Shown here piece by piece: positions 7,518-16,497 of a stretch of 64,000 nucleotides of DNA. The position numbers and the translations under genes were made by a program. Numbering within the stretch: the stretch's first letter is position 1; every line of letters begins with the position of its first letter. Under the pieces are notes generated by a model. It was not told the DNA's origin. It saw nothing but the letters and a program-made list of their open reading frames with translations, and did not search any database. Source of the stretch: Rhizobium mesosinicum (lineage in GTDB: Bacteria; Pseudomonadota; Alphaproteobacteria; Rhizobiales; Rhizobiaceae). The DNA is taken from assembly GCF_019511345.1 (NCBI RefSeq), contig NZ_JAEUAK010000009.1:62001-126000 (forward strand). The letters run 5' to 3'.

Positions 7518-8424
7518 GAACGTCGAACCGAGTTGGGATTTTTACCGCTCCTTTATCACCGTACTCAAGCAGGGATCGCTCTCCGCTGCCGCTCGTGAAC
7601 TCGGCCTGACGCAACCGACGATCGGCCGCCATATCGATGCGTTGGAGGGGGCTGTCGGCGCGCAACTTTTTATCCGCTCTTCGAATGGCCTGTTGCCCAC
7701 CGATATAGCGCTCGACCTGCAACCCTATGCCGAGACGCTCGCAACGACGGTCAATGCCTTCCTGCGCACGGGATCCAGCCGGCGCGACAAGGTTGAAGGC
7801 ACCGTGCGCATCAGCGCCAGCGAAGTAATCGGCATCGAAGTGCTGCCACCGATCATCGCCGATCTACAGGAAGCCTACCCACTACTGCAGGTGGAGCTGT
7901 CGGCCTCTGACACGCTGGAAGATCTCATGAACCGGGAGGCCGATATTGCCGTGCGCATGGCCGAGCCGCAGCAAGACGCACTGCTGATACGGCGCATCGG
8001 TGACATTCCGCTCGGCTTCCACGCGCATCGCCGCTATCTGGAGCGCCACGGCACGCCGCAGACCATGGCGGAGCTTTCCGATCATCGCATTATCGGCTTC
8101 GACCGGCAGACCGCCTATATCCGCATGATGCGCAGGCTGTATCCGGCAGTTGACGAACTCGCAGCTTCCTTCCGCACCAGCAACCACCTCGCCCATCTGG
8201 CCGGCATCCGTGCTGGCATAGGCATCGGAATCTGCCAGACGGGGCTTGCCCGCCCGGGCTCTGATCTCGTCCATATTCTGGCGGATGAATTCGATATCCC
8301 TCTCGGCACATGGGTCGCCATGCACGAGAGCCTCAAGACCTCCCCGCGCTGCCGCGTCACCTTTGACGCTCTGGTCAAAGGCCTCCTGAACTATATCAAG
8401 TCATGCAAGGAAACGCGCGCCTGA
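7516..8424 (+). CDS. LysR family transcriptional regulator
   Basis: A 302-aa regulator. The N-terminal helix-turn-helix (SFITVLKQGSLSAAARELGL, QPTIGRHIDALE) spans about residues 8-65 and an effector domain follows. The start MNVEPSWDF at 7516 fits family length; the open frame extends 25 codons upstream across the intergenic region and is not supported. It is transcribed away from the SDR gene at 6407-7426, which is the most likely target. The effector is unknown. Confidence 0.88.
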   Translation: MNVEPSWDFYRSFITVLKQGSLSAAARELGLTQPTIGRHIDALEGAVGAQLFIRSSNGLLPTDIALDLQPYAETLATTVNAFLRTGSSRRDKVEGTVRISASEVIGIEVLPPIIADLQEAYPLLQVELSASDTLEDLMNREADIAVRMAEPQQDALLIRRIGDIPLGFHAHRRYLERHGTPQTMAELSDHRIIGFDRQTAYIRMMRRLYPAVDELAASFRTSNHLAHLAGIRAGIGIGICQTGLARPGSDLVHILADEFDIPLGTWVAMHESLKTSPRCRVTFDALVKGLLNYIKSCKETRA

Positions 8425-8460
8425 CGACGCGCTGAAAGACTTCAGGAAATCGGCTGGAGA

Positions 8461-8742
8461 TCACGGCTCCGGGGAAACTTCGGGCGGATGGCCCTTGGTG
8501 AAGCCGTCCACGACCTCAGTCTCGGGGCGATCGCCACCTTCGGCATATTCCTCGTGCCACTTACCCTGCGCATCCTGCCAGCTGATCTCGGCGGAATCGC
8601 CACCGACCTGCTGCTCGGCCGCAACGATGCGGGCCGCTTCGAGCGCTTCGGAATGGCTCGGAAATGCCTCGGAATAGACGTCTCCAAGCTTATAGGCCCA
8701 GCCGCCGTCATGCGGTACGACTTCGTAGACCACCTTGACCAT
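8461..8742 (-). CDS. DUF2188-like small protein
   Basis: A 93-aa soluble acidic protein. The pattern YEVVPHDGGWAYKLGD, then SEAFPSHSEALEAARIVAAE, then a Trp-rich strand (ISWQDAQGKWHEEYAEG) is that of the DUF2188 fold, whose function is unknown. The start at 8742 has GAGGAG 8 nt upstream. The gene stands alone, convergent with the LysR gene. Confidence 0.75.
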   Translation of the reverse strand: MVKVVYEVVPHDGGWAYKLGDVYSEAFPSHSEALEAARIVAAEQQVGGDSAEISWQDAQGKWHEEYAEGGDRPETEVVDGFTKGHPPEVSPEP

Positions 8743-8981
8743 GCGTTGTCTCCTCTTCTTCTCGCTTCGCATCCGTAGGCTCCCGGATCATGTCCGGTCC
8801 AGCGCGGGCCGCTTGAGAAGATTTCGAGGACGCCGCGTTCTGGGTTCCGGCTGCCGTATGAAAAAGCAGTATTTCATTAATCGTCACAGACTGCAAATTT
8901 CATCAGTGGGGAGTCTGCTTGCATAGAAAAATCACCAGCTTAGACTCGCCGAAGGAATCAAAATCGGCGCTGGTGGTAGAA

Positions 8982-10076
8982 ATGGCATCGCATCTTAAGG
9001 AAGAAAAATTCTTGATCGCGGCGGTCGTTGTCGCGGTCATTGCCTACTTGCTGGAACATTCAGTCATGGAAGGCGGCCGGGGCGTAGCGCTTGTCGCAGC
9101 CGCCGCTCTGATCGTGACCATCGTATTCGCCTCGATGCGTGTCGCTCACCATGCGGAACTGCTGGCCGTTAAGGTCGGCGATCCCTACGGCACGATGATC
9201 CTGACGCTCTCCGCCGTTGCTGTGGAAGTCATTATCCTCGGCATCATGATGAGCGGCGAGGAAACATCGCCGACGCTGGTGCGCGACACGATCTATTCGG
9301 CTCTCATGCTCGACATCAACGGCATCCTCGGCCTCGCCGCCCTGCTCGGCGGCCTGAAGCATGGCGAGCAGCCCTATAACGATAATTCCGGCAAGACCTA
9401 CGGCGTAATGATCCTGACCGCCATGGGCATCTCGATGATCGTTCCGGAATTCGTGCCCGACGATAAATGGCACTATTATTCCGGCTTCACTATCATCGCC
9501 ATGATCGCCCTCTACGGCCTTTTCCTTCGTATGCAGGTCGGCCAGCACAGCTACTTCTTTTCCTATAGCTATCCGCGGTCGGAACGGCAGAAGGAACATC
9601 CTGAAGAACACCACGACGAAGGGTCGGTCGCGACCTCGGTCAGCATCATTCTCATCGGCGTGGTCATCATCGGTGCGCTCGCCGAATTCATGTCGGGCTT
9701 CATGAACGAGGGTCTGCGAGATAGCGGTGCTCCTGTGGCTGTGACCGCCATCGTGGTTGCCGCCATCTCCGCCGCTCCGGAAATCTTGACGGCCTTGAGG
9801 GCGGCGCTCCGCAACCGCATGCAGGCTACCGTCAACATCGCCATGGGCGCATCTCTGTCGACGGTCATCCTCACCGTGCCGGTCATGGAAGCGATCGCGC
9901 TCTATACCGGCCAGCCCTTCATCATGGCCATGTCGCCGGTCCAGACAGTGATGGTCATGGTCACGCTGATCGCGGCGGCTATCAATCTGAATGACGGCGA
10001 GACTAACGCCATCGAAGGCATGACACATTTCATCCTCTTCGCCACTTTCATCATGCTGACGGCGATCGGACTTTGA
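8982..10076 (+). CDS. CaCA-family cation/H+ antiporter (ChaA/y4hA type)
   Basis: A 364-aa inner-membrane protein with about 11 hydrophobic segments arranged as two Na_Ca_ex repeats (about residues 25-165 and 215-360). Each repeat carries the alpha-repeat acidic residue (SAVAVEVIILG near 75; ISAAPEILTALRAA near 265). A His/Glu-rich cytoplasmic loop (EHPEEHHDEG) separates the halves, as in other ChaA/y4hA proteins. It probably expels Ca2+ or Na+ in exchange for protons. The ATG at 8982 gives the usual family length. A TTG at 8919 with a good GGGGAG site upstream would add 21 residues and cannot be excluded. Confidence 0.88.
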   Translation: MASHLKEEKFLIAAVVVAVIAYLLEHSVMEGGRGVALVAAAALIVTIVFASMRVAHHAELLAVKVGDPYGTMILTLSAVAVEVIILGIMMSGEETSPTLVRDTIYSALMLDINGILGLAALLGGLKHGEQPYNDNSGKTYGVMILTAMGISMIVPEFVPDDKWHYYSGFTIIAMIALYGLFLRMQVGQHSYFFSYSYPRSERQKEHPEEHHDEGSVATSVSIILIGVVIIGALAEFMSGFMNEGLRDSGAPVAVTAIVVAAISAAPEILTALRAALRNRMQATVNIAMGASLSTVILTVPVMEAIALYTGQPFIMAMSPVQTVMVMVTLIAAAINLNDGETNAIEGMTHFILFATFIMLTAIGL

Positions 10077-10148
10077 ACCTGAAATCAGCGGCTTAGCGTC
10101 AAAAGCGGAATCGCCTTCGAAACACGTTGAATCGGAACGTTAGCCAAA

Positions 10149-10179
10149 GAAAAAGCCCACCGTTTCTGGTGGGCCTTTT
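10149..10179. terminator. Terminator of aatA, bidirectional
   Basis: GCCCACC and GGTGGGC pair across a 6-nt loop (10155-10174), flanked by an A-run on the left and a T-run on the right. It lies 23 bp past the aatA stop and can also stop the antiporter transcript from the other side. Confidence 0.85.
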
Positions 10180-10201
10180 CAACAAGACTGGCAGTCGTCG
10201 C

Positions 10202-11404
10202 TTACTTGCAGGCTGCGCAGAAGCGCTGGATGCGGCGGCAAGCTTCCTCAAGCAGCTCTTCCGAGGTCGCATAGGAGATGCGGAAGTTCGGGCCGAGGCC
10301 GAAGGCCGAGCCGTGAACGACGGCAACGCCTTCCGATTCCAACAGCTCGGAAACGAAATCCTCGTCGGTCTCGATGACCTTGCCGGACGGAGCAGTCTTG
10401 CCGATGAGCCCGGCGCAGGAAGGATAGACGTAGAAGGCGCCTTCCGGCACCGGGCAGACGATGCCCTTGGCCTGGTTCAGCATGGAAACGACGAGATCGC
10501 GGCGGCCTTCGAAGATCTTCTTGTTTTCGGGGATGAAGTCCTGCGTGCCGTTCAGCGCTTCGACGGCCGCCCATTGCGCGATCGAGGTCGCACCCGATGT
10601 CTGCTGACCCTGGATCATGTCCATCGCCTTGATCAGCTGGATCGGGCCCGCCGCATAACCAATACGCCAACCAGTCATCGCATAGGCCTTGGAGACGCCA
10701 TTCATCGTCAGCGTGCGGTCATAGAGCTTCGGCTCGACTTCGACGGGCGTGACGAATTTGAAGTCACCATAGGTCAGGTGCTCGTACATGTCGTCCGTCA
10801 GCACCCAGACATGCGGATGCTTCATCAGCACATCCGTCAGCGCCTTCAGCTCGGCATGCGTATAGGCAGCGCCCGTCGGGTTGGACGGCGAATTGAAGAT
10901 GAACCACTTGGTCTTCGGCGTGATCGCCCTTTCGAGATCGGCGGCCTGGAGCTTGAAATTATGCTCCTGGGTGGCCGAAACGAAAACCGGTGTGCCGCCG
11001 CACAGCGCCACCATCTCGGGATAGGACACCCAGTAAGGCGCCGGGATCACGACTTCATCGCCGGGGTTCAGCGTCGCCATGAAGGCGTTGAACAGGATCT
11101 GCTTGCCGCCCGTGCCGACGATCGTCTGCTCCCACGTATATTCCAGACCGTTCTCACGCTTGAACTTGGCGGCAATCGCCTTGCGCAGTTCGGGGATACC
11201 GGATACCGGCGTGTATTTCGTCTCGCCGCGATTGATCGCGTCGATGGCTGCTTTCTTGATATTATCGGGCGTATCGAAATCGGGCTCGCCGGCGCCGAGA
11301 CCGATCACGTCGCGTCCTTTGGCTTTCAGTTCGCGCGCTTTCTGAGAAACGGCGATGGTGGCTGAAGGCTTCACGCGGGAAAGGGCATCGGCAAGGAAGG
11401 CCAT
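10202..11404 (-). CDS. aatA: Aspartate aminotransferase (class I/II, PLP-dependent)
   Basis: A 400-aa fold-type I aminotransferase of the Rhizobiales AatA type. Visible motifs are LGAGEPDFDTPDNIKKAA near residue 36, SNPTGAAYTHAEL near 172, the PLP-lysine segment GVSKAYAMTGWRIGYAAG near 236-253, and the carboxylate-binding RISYATS near the C-terminus. It interconverts aspartate/2-oxoglutarate and oxaloacetate/glutamate in the cytoplasm. The start MAFLADALSRVKPSAT is the family norm. The gene is monocistronic, ending at the hairpin at 10149-10179. Confidence 0.95.
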   Translation of the reverse strand: MAFLADALSRVKPSATIAVSQKARELKAKGRDVIGLGAGEPDFDTPDNIKKAAIDAINRGETKYTPVSGIPELRKAIAAKFKRENGLEYTWEQTIVGTGGKQILFNAFMATLNPGDEVVIPAPYWVSYPEMVALCGGTPVFVSATQEHNFKLQAADLERAITPKTKWFIFNSPSNPTGAAYTHAELKALTDVLMKHPHVWVLTDDMYEHLTYGDFKFVTPVEVEPKLYDRTLTMNGVSKAYAMTGWRIGYAAGPIQLIKAMDMIQGQQTSGATSIAQWAAVEALNGTQDFIPENKKIFEGRRDLVVSMLNQAKGIVCPVPEGAFYVYPSCAGLIGKTAPSGKVIETDEDFVSELLESEGVAVVHGSAFGLGPNFRISYATSEELLEEACRRIQRFCAACK

Positions 11405-11788
11405 GATATCGGTCCTACAAGGTTGAAACGGGCAGAAGGCCGGGACCGGAGTTCTGCGCTAAGCTCTATGTCCAATGTACGACATCATTTCAAGCGCAAA
11501 GGGATGATGGTCGCGATGATTCTTATTGATCAATTGCCGCATCTGCGTCTGGAAATTTGAATGGAGCTTTGAAGAGGCGCCGCGGATGGACGATCCAGGC
11601 ACACGGGAAGTTGATTCAGTTTCTGAGGTCGGCTCCGATTTATTACTAGAAATCAAGGTTATCGCCCGTTTACCATTTGCCACGAATAAGCCGCAACAAA
11701 TGCCGTGGCGTGCCCCAATTCGGTCGTGAGAGCGCCGAGATCGAAACGATATTCTCCGCCATCCGACACTGGTTATTGAGGGCGTACC
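11405..11788. other. Gene-free stretch between divergent aatA and the small membrane gene pair
   Basis: 384 bp. It must contain the aatA promoter near its left end and the promoter of the pair at 11789. Two short open frames on opposite strands (11459-11683 and 11526-11729) overlap each other and lack ribosome sites and family resemblance. I see no strong hairpin or repeat. Confidence 0.5.
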
Positions 11789-12085
11789 ATGTTTTTGGAA
11801 GACGAACGCGCGGCAGGACGCCTGCGCGCAATCCGGGTTTCCCTATCGCTGATGGTGGCAGTCATTGCCTTTGCAAGCTGTATCGTGGCGACGTCCTGCC
11901 TGTTTTCTGTTGCCGAAGCAGGGCCGGCCATGGCCTCGAGTCCCCTCAAAACGTCCTATGCTGATCAGAAGATCATTGATGGCGTAACCGTACTTTTCGC
12001 CGCACTCGTCGCTGCAAACGCGCTCGCCATCTGGCTGCGCCGCATCAAGGGCCGTCTCTCGGAGGGGCTGCGCGATGTCCGCTAA
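11789..12085 (+). CDS. Small membrane protein, unrecognised
   Basis: 98 aa. Two hydrophobic segments (about residues 16-42 and 67-85) are separated by a short polar stretch with AGPAMASSP, and the C-terminus is basic (WLRRIKGRLSEGLRDVR). I do not recognise a family. It overlaps the next gene by 11 bp, and both encode small membrane proteins, so they probably form a two-gene operon. The ATG is preceded by GAGGG. Confidence 0.6.
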   Translation: MFLEDERAAGRLRAIRVSLSLMVAVIAFASCIVATSCLFSVAEAGPAMASSPLKTSYADQKIIDGVTVLFAALVAANALAIWLRRIKGRLSEGLRDVR

Positions 12086-12407
12086 GCCGCAGCGGTCCGG
12101 CTGGACCGAGGAAGCCGATACGTTCGAGCCGCTGCCGACCTATATGGAACTGGCCATGGCCGCCGCGTCTGCCCACGAGGCACCGCCGGCGCCGCCGAGA
12201 CCTCGCCTCCCCGGGCTTTCGACCGTCGAGAAACTGGTCGCCGTCGGTATCGTGTGCCTTGCCTTCTACGGCATGGCGCTGATCGGCTGCGGGCTTTTCC
12301 TGAAAGTGGAAGCAAAGCGCACCGGCTTCATCACACAGCGGATGATGAGTGCCGAGCTGCAACAGGCTGATTTCAATCCCCGCTTCCCTGCCCGCGTAAT
12401 CAACTGA
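12075..12407 (+). CDS. Small single-pass membrane protein, unrecognised
   Basis: 110 aa. A Pro/Ala-rich cytoplasmic N-terminal half (residues about 40-50 are mostly Pro and Ala) precedes one membrane segment (VEKLVAVGIVCLAFYGMALI, about 52-72) and a short tail. No family is recognised. It starts inside the end of the preceding gene, which suggests translational coupling. Confidence 0.6.
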   Translation: MSAKPQRSGWTEEADTFEPLPTYMELAMAAASAHEAPPAPPRPRLPGLSTVEKLVAVGIVCLAFYGMALIGCGLFLKVEAKRTGFITQRMMSAELQQADFNPRFPARVIN

Positions 12408-12514
12408 CCTACTCTCATTCAACCCGAGAACACAAAACCGTTATGGAGCGCCGAGTACGGTTGAAGCGCCTCATGCCCCGCGCCACCTTCCCCTCAAACT
12501 GACGACGGGGGATT

Positions 12515-13672
12515 ATGATGGACGCCATTTCGACTTTCCGTTTCGCCGCACTGCTGGCAGGAGCCGCTGCTTTTGCAGGTCCAGTCCTCGCACAGACCGG
12601 GGACGTCCTCAGGACGCAGGAAGTTTCGGTTCGTGTCCAGAAGCTCGCTGATGGGCTGGAGCATCCCTGGGCGGTCGAGGTATTGCCTGACGGTGGCTAT
12701 ATCGTCACGGAGCGGCCAGGACGGCTCCGCATCATCCGCGACGGCAAGGTTTCAGATCCGATCGATGGCCTGCCGAAGGTGAGCGCCCGCGGCCAGGGCG
12801 GCTTGATGGATGTCGCGCTTGCGCCGGATTTCGCCATCAGCCGAAAGCTCTACCTGACTGCCGCAACCGCCAGCGACCGGGGCTCCGGCACCGAGGCCTT
12901 CAGCGCCACCCTTTCACCGGATGAAAAGAGCCTCGAAAACGTCGCGCCGATCTTCACAATGCAGCGCTTTACCCGCGGCAACATCCAGTATGGTTCACGC
13001 ATCGCGATTGCCCCAGACGGCTCGCTGTTCATCAGCGTCGGCGACCGCGGTGACCGCAACCGCTCGCAGGACTGGAGGGATGATGCCGGCTCCATCGTCC
13101 ACCTCAATGCCGATGGCAGCATTCCCGCCGACAATCCCTTCAAGAATAGCAGCAAAGCCCTACCGGAAATCTGGTCCAAGGGCCATCGCAACCCGCAGGG
13201 CATTACCTTCGATAGCGCTGACGGCAAGCTCTATACCGTCGAACATGGCGCAAAAGGTGGTGACGAGATCAACAATCCCGAGCCCGGCAAGAATTACGGC
13301 TGGCCTGTTATCACCTACGGTCGCGACTATTCCGGCGCCAAGATCGGCGAAGGAACGGCGAAGGAGGGCCTGGAACAACCCCTGCACTACTGGGATCCGT
13401 CGATCGCTCCGGGCGCCCTCGTCGTCTATCGCGGCAAGATGTTTCCGGAATGGAACGGCAATTTCATCGTCGCCGCCCTGAAGTTCCAGTTGCTGTCACG
13501 CATGCAGAGGGATGCGAGCGGCGGCTTCACTGCTGAGGAACGCATGTTCGAAGGCGACTACGGCCGCATCCGCGATGTGATCGTCGCCCCCGATGGCGCA
13601 TTGCTGATGGTCACCGACGAGAATGACGGCGAATTGCTTCGGGTTTCCCGCGCTGAAAGCCGGGCCGGCTAA
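12515..13672 (+). CDS. Periplasmic PQQ-dependent aldose sugar dehydrogenase (YliI type)
   Basis: A 385-aa exported six-bladed beta-propeller of the soluble glucose/sorbosone dehydrogenase family. A signal peptide (about residues 1-26, ending VLAQ) is followed by ADGLEHPWAVEVLPDGG with the conserved His. GQGGLMDVALAPDF, GHRNPQGITFD, VEHGAKGGDEIN and KNYGWPVITYG follow, covering the PQQ and Ca2+ binding loops. Family members oxidise aldoses in the periplasm with PQQ. No PQQ synthesis gene is in the window. The start has GGGGGAT close upstream. The end overlaps the convergent DUF3052 gene by 4 bp. Confidence 0.88.
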   Translation: MMDAISTFRFAALLAGAAAFAGPVLAQTGDVLRTQEVSVRVQKLADGLEHPWAVEVLPDGGYIVTERPGRLRIIRDGKVSDPIDGLPKVSARGQGGLMDVALAPDFAISRKLYLTAATASDRGSGTEAFSATLSPDEKSLENVAPIFTMQRFTRGNIQYGSRIAIAPDGSLFISVGDRGDRNRSQDWRDDAGSIVHLNADGSIPADNPFKNSSKALPEIWSKGHRNPQGITFDSADGKLYTVEHGAKGGDEINNPEPGKNYGWPVITYGRDYSGAKIGEGTAKEGLEQPLHYWDPSIAPGALVVYRGKMFPEWNGNFIVAALKFQLLSRMQRDASGGFTAEERMFEGDYGRIRDVIVAPDGALLMVTDENDGELLRVSRAESRAG

Positions 13673-14094
13673 AGCGAATTCCGCAATTCCTTGCGGATCA
13701 TGAATTTCAGCCCCGACCATATATCGTCGATGGCGCAGACTTTGACGTCGACGAGACCTGTCGGCAACAGGATCTCTCTTAATGCATCCTCGGTGATGCT
13801 GGTCGGCACCTTCGAACTCTTCTTCGGCCAGGATATCCAGACCATGCCATCGGGCCTGACCACGTGGAATAGCGCCCCCGCCATCTCTTCCAACGCCATA
13901 CGATGTGTTTCGAAGACGTGGATATAATCGAATTGCCGATCAGAACCCGTCGGCAAGACCCGTTCGACCGTAGCAAAACCCTCGAACCCGCCGATCTCCG
14001 CCAGCCCATTGGGAACATTGATGAGCAAGGCCGCCTGTCCTGGTTTAAGCTCCAGCTTCCTTGCGAGCGGCGTGTCGGAATATCCTGCCGTCAT
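13669..14094 (-). CDS. DUF3052-like protein
   Basis: 141 aa. TPLARKLELKPGQAALLIN at the start and the motif PDGMVWISWPKKSSKVPTSI near residue 90 are typical of DUF3052 proteins, which have a small alpha/beta fold and no known function. The ATG at 14094 overlaps the stop of the upstream gene in an ATGA arrangement, so the two are translationally coupled. Confidence 0.75.
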   Translation of the reverse strand: MTAGYSDTPLARKLELKPGQAALLINVPNGLAEIGGFEGFATVERVLPTGSDRQFDYIHVFETHRMALEEMAGALFHVVRPDGMVWISWPKKSSKVPTSITEDALREILLPTGLVDVKVCAIDDIWSGLKFMIRKELRNSL

Positions 14095-14654
14095 TGGCGC
14101 TTCCACACGAGCGGCCATGTTGCCGGACCGCCATCAGCCCTGGCATCGCATTCCTCCTTGATGCGCACTTCCTCAAGAACAAGGAAATCCGTGTTAGGAG
14201 GCTCGGCTACACGCCACACATAATAGCTGCCGCAATCGCCCATGCCGCGTCCCTTTACGAAGGAGGTGAAACGCCTCTCCGTCGCATCGTAGCGGATGTT
14301 GAAAGCCGTATCGCCTGTCGTTTCCGAAAACTTCAGCGGAAAAACCGCCCGAGAAATATGGTTGCCGTAACCGCCATAGATTGCGAAAGGCATGTTGTAG
14401 GCGCCAGCCTGGCCACAGGGTACGATGATCAGCCTCTTCCCGGTCTCGCTGATTATTTCGAAGGCATCGCCATCGGCAAGGCGCGGCTCTTCGATGTGGC
14501 AGTCGCCGTCATCAGGCTCGACATCCGCCCGGACCACATCGGGCAGATCGGCAAAGCGTGCAATCGGCCGGATGGGTGATGAAGCCTCGGCCGAAGCGTC
14601 CCAAGCCCCTGCCAGAACGGCTGCCGTGACGGTCGCAATCAGTTGCCGCTTCAT
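14091..14654 (-). CDS. DUF1176-like exported protein
   Basis: 187 aa. It has an N-terminal signal peptide (MKRQLIATVTAAVLAGAWDASAEA) and then a periplasmic domain with paired cysteines (DGDCHIEE, VPCGQAG, MGDCGSYYVW, KEECDARAD) that could form two disulfides. The pattern, including LIIVPCGQAGAYN, matches DUF1176. The function is unknown. It is the first gene of a two-gene unit with the DUF3052 gene. Confidence 0.75.
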   Translation of the reverse strand: MKRQLIATVTAAVLAGAWDASAEASSPIRPIARFADLPDVVRADVEPDDGDCHIEEPRLADGDAFEIISETGKRLIIVPCGQAGAYNMPFAIYGGYGNHISRAVFPLKFSETTGDTAFNIRYDATERRFTSFVKGRGMGDCGSYYVWRVAEPPNTDFLVLEEVRIKEECDARADGGPATWPLVWKRQ

Positions 14655-14758
14655 CCATGTCTCCGAACCATTTGAGGAATCTCATCCTTGTCGAAAAGAG
14701 ATGCGCCTGCTAACCCGGCAGCACAACTCTTAAATGCTTCCCAAACATCGAGGGCGAA

Positions 14759-15649
14759 ATGACGCGCGCTCAGGCGAACCTCCTTCTATTGCTCGCAGCC
14801 GCTATCTGGGGCGGCGGCTTCGTTGCGCAGTCGACCGCAATGAAGGCGATCGGCCCCTTCTGGTTCATCGGTCTGCGCTTCGCCATCGCCGCACTCGCCA
14901 CCCTGCCCTTCACGCTCATCGAAGCGCGCAAGGCGAAGGTCGCAACCAGCCGCCGTCATCTTGGCCTTTATTTGATGATCGGCCTTGCGCTCTTCGGCGG
15001 CGCGTCCACGCAACAGATCGGCCTGCAGACCACGACCGTCACCAATTCCAGCTTCATCACCGGGCTCTATGTAATCTTTGTGCCGTTGATCGCCGTCTTC
15101 TTCCTGCGCCGCTCGCCACACTGGATCATCTGGCCGGGCGCCATCATGGCCGTGTCAGGCATTTATATGCTGTCGGGCGGCCGGCTTTCGGCTCTGACGG
15201 TGGGGGATCTGCTGACGGTCGTCTGCGCGATCTTCTGGTCGGTTCAGATCACGCTTGCCGGAACGACGGTCGGCGAAACGGGTCGACCGCTTGCGCTGTC
15301 CAGCACCCAGTTTGCGGTGACGGCCGTTTGTGCGCTGATCATCGCCGCCATTTCCGAACCGGTCAGCTTGTCAGATATCCGCGCGGCTGCACCTGAGATC
15401 CTCTATGTCGGCATCTTCTCCTCGGGCGTCGCCTTCGTACTGCAGGTCGTCGCTCAGCGCTACACCACTCCCTCGCAGGCAGCGATCTTCCTCTCCGCCG
15501 AAGCGCTATTCGGCGCGACGCTCGCCGCGCTTCTTTTGGGCGAGAGCATGCCGCCGCTCGGCTACATCGGTTGTGCGCTGATATTTATCGCTATGCTTGC
15601 AGTCGAGCTCGTGCCCGAAATGACCCGCCGCCGCTCGGAGACGGCCTGA
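14759..15649 (+). CDS. DMT-superfamily (EamA) transporter
   Basis: 296 aa with ten predicted membrane helices in two EamA repeats (about 8-140 and 155-285). It opens with LLLLLAAAIWGGGFVAQSTA, the conserved first helix of drug/metabolite exporters. It is probably a metabolite exporter of the inner membrane; the substrate cannot be deduced. It is a single gene, with its promoter in the 104-bp divergent gap shared with the DUF1176 gene. Confidence 0.88.
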   Translation: MTRAQANLLLLLAAAIWGGGFVAQSTAMKAIGPFWFIGLRFAIAALATLPFTLIEARKAKVATSRRHLGLYLMIGLALFGGASTQQIGLQTTTVTNSSFITGLYVIFVPLIAVFFLRRSPHWIIWPGAIMAVSGIYMLSGGRLSALTVGDLLTVVCAIFWSVQITLAGTTVGETGRPLALSSTQFAVTAVCALIIAAISEPVSLSDIRAAAPEILYVGIFSSGVAFVLQVVAQRYTTPSQAAIFLSAEALFGATLAALLLGESMPPLGYIGCALIFIAMLAVELVPEMTRRRSETA

Positions 15650-16139
15650 ACACGCGTCCATTTGTGGGGCATTTATTGCCATCTGAGGATTTTTTTAAGC
15701 GAGCGGCAAGACGCGCTATCGTTGCATTTTTGGTAAAATCTGCCCGGAACTTATATTGCAGACGATATAAAACGTTAATCATTTGCTCCCGGCGGCGGAT
15801 TTTTTGCGTTTTTTGCGAAAACAGGCCACATTTGCGGGTGTATTCTTAGGGACACGTTAAAAAACTTTTGCTTGCCAAAATCCTTCAAACGCAGCACTCT
15901 TCGCGCGTTCGGGCATTTTGCGAGCATGGGAAGTCCTTAAGAATTTGCGAGCCGGAAACGCTAATATTCCGGTCAGCCGGTCCCAAAAAACAGCAGGCGT
16001 TAAGTCCTGTCTGGAACCGGCGGAGGTAGAGGGGACCTTTTTCTCACATTTCAAGATCTGCCTGCCAGCGTCTTCGCGAGAAGGCAATAGCGTAATGCTG
16101 CCCGTGTGGATGGCGGGCGGAGACAAAAGGACCTGAGGC
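15650..16139 (+). other. Long AT-rich leader/intergenic region upstream of the cold-shock gene
   Basis: 490 bp without a credible gene. The first part (15680-15880) is AT-rich and T-tract-rich, the likely promoter zone. From about 15940 to 16139 the sequence contains several short self-complementary stretches, including CCGGAAACG...ATTCCGG (about 15952-15973), before the ribosome site AAAGGACC of the cold-shock gene. Cold-shock genes often have long structured 5' UTRs; whether this one is a thermosensor is unproven. Confidence 0.45.
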
Positions 16140-16355
16140 ATGGCCGAGACTGGCACTGTAAAATTCTTCAATACCGACAAAGGCTTCGGCTTTATCAAGC
16201 CGGACAAGGGCGGCGCCGATATCTTCGTTCACATTTCTGCCGTTCAGGCTTCCGGTCTGGCCGGCCTGACGGAAAATCAGAAAGTAAGCTTCGACACGGA
16301 GCCGGATCGCCGCGGCAAGGGTCCGAAGGCCGTCAATCTGCAGATTTCGGGCTGA
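16140..16355 (+). CDS. Cold-shock protein (CspA family)
   Basis: 71 aa, one complete cold-shock domain: TGTVKFFNTDKGFGFIKPD with RNP1 (KGFGFI) near residues 16-21, and DIFVHISAVQ with RNP2 (VHIS) near 31-34. It is an OB-fold single-stranded nucleic-acid binder that acts as an RNA chaperone in the cytoplasm. AAAGGACCTGAGGC precedes the ATG. A terminator lies about 30 bp after the stop, so the gene is monocistronic. Confidence 0.97.
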   Translation: MAETGTVKFFNTDKGFGFIKPDKGGADIFVHISAVQASGLAGLTENQKVSFDTEPDRRGKGPKAVNLQISG

Positions 16356-16387
16356 ACCTCCGCATAGGCGTGGAATTCGAGTTGAAG

Positions 16388-16412
16388 CCCGGCAGCGATG
16401 CCGGGTTTTGTC
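16388..16412 (+). terminator. Rho-independent terminator of the cold-shock gene
   Basis: CCCGGC-AGCGAT-GCCGGG hairpin followed by TTTTG, just downstream of the cold-shock stop codon. Confidence 0.85.
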
Positions 16413-16497
16413 GTTCAGACTCCATTCAGCATGACGCCGCTAGGTTCGGAACCATAGAAAGGGACCGCTTCCGGCTCCCGATATCGGGATTTTCGCC

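Noticed and set aside
10127..11365. 412-codon plus-strand open frame opposite aatA
   Set aside because: It has no family resemblance and lies antisense to an intact aminotransferase.
11459..11683. 74-codon minus-strand frame upstream of aatA
   Set aside because: No ribosome site, no recognisable domain, and it overlaps another equally weak frame on the other strand.
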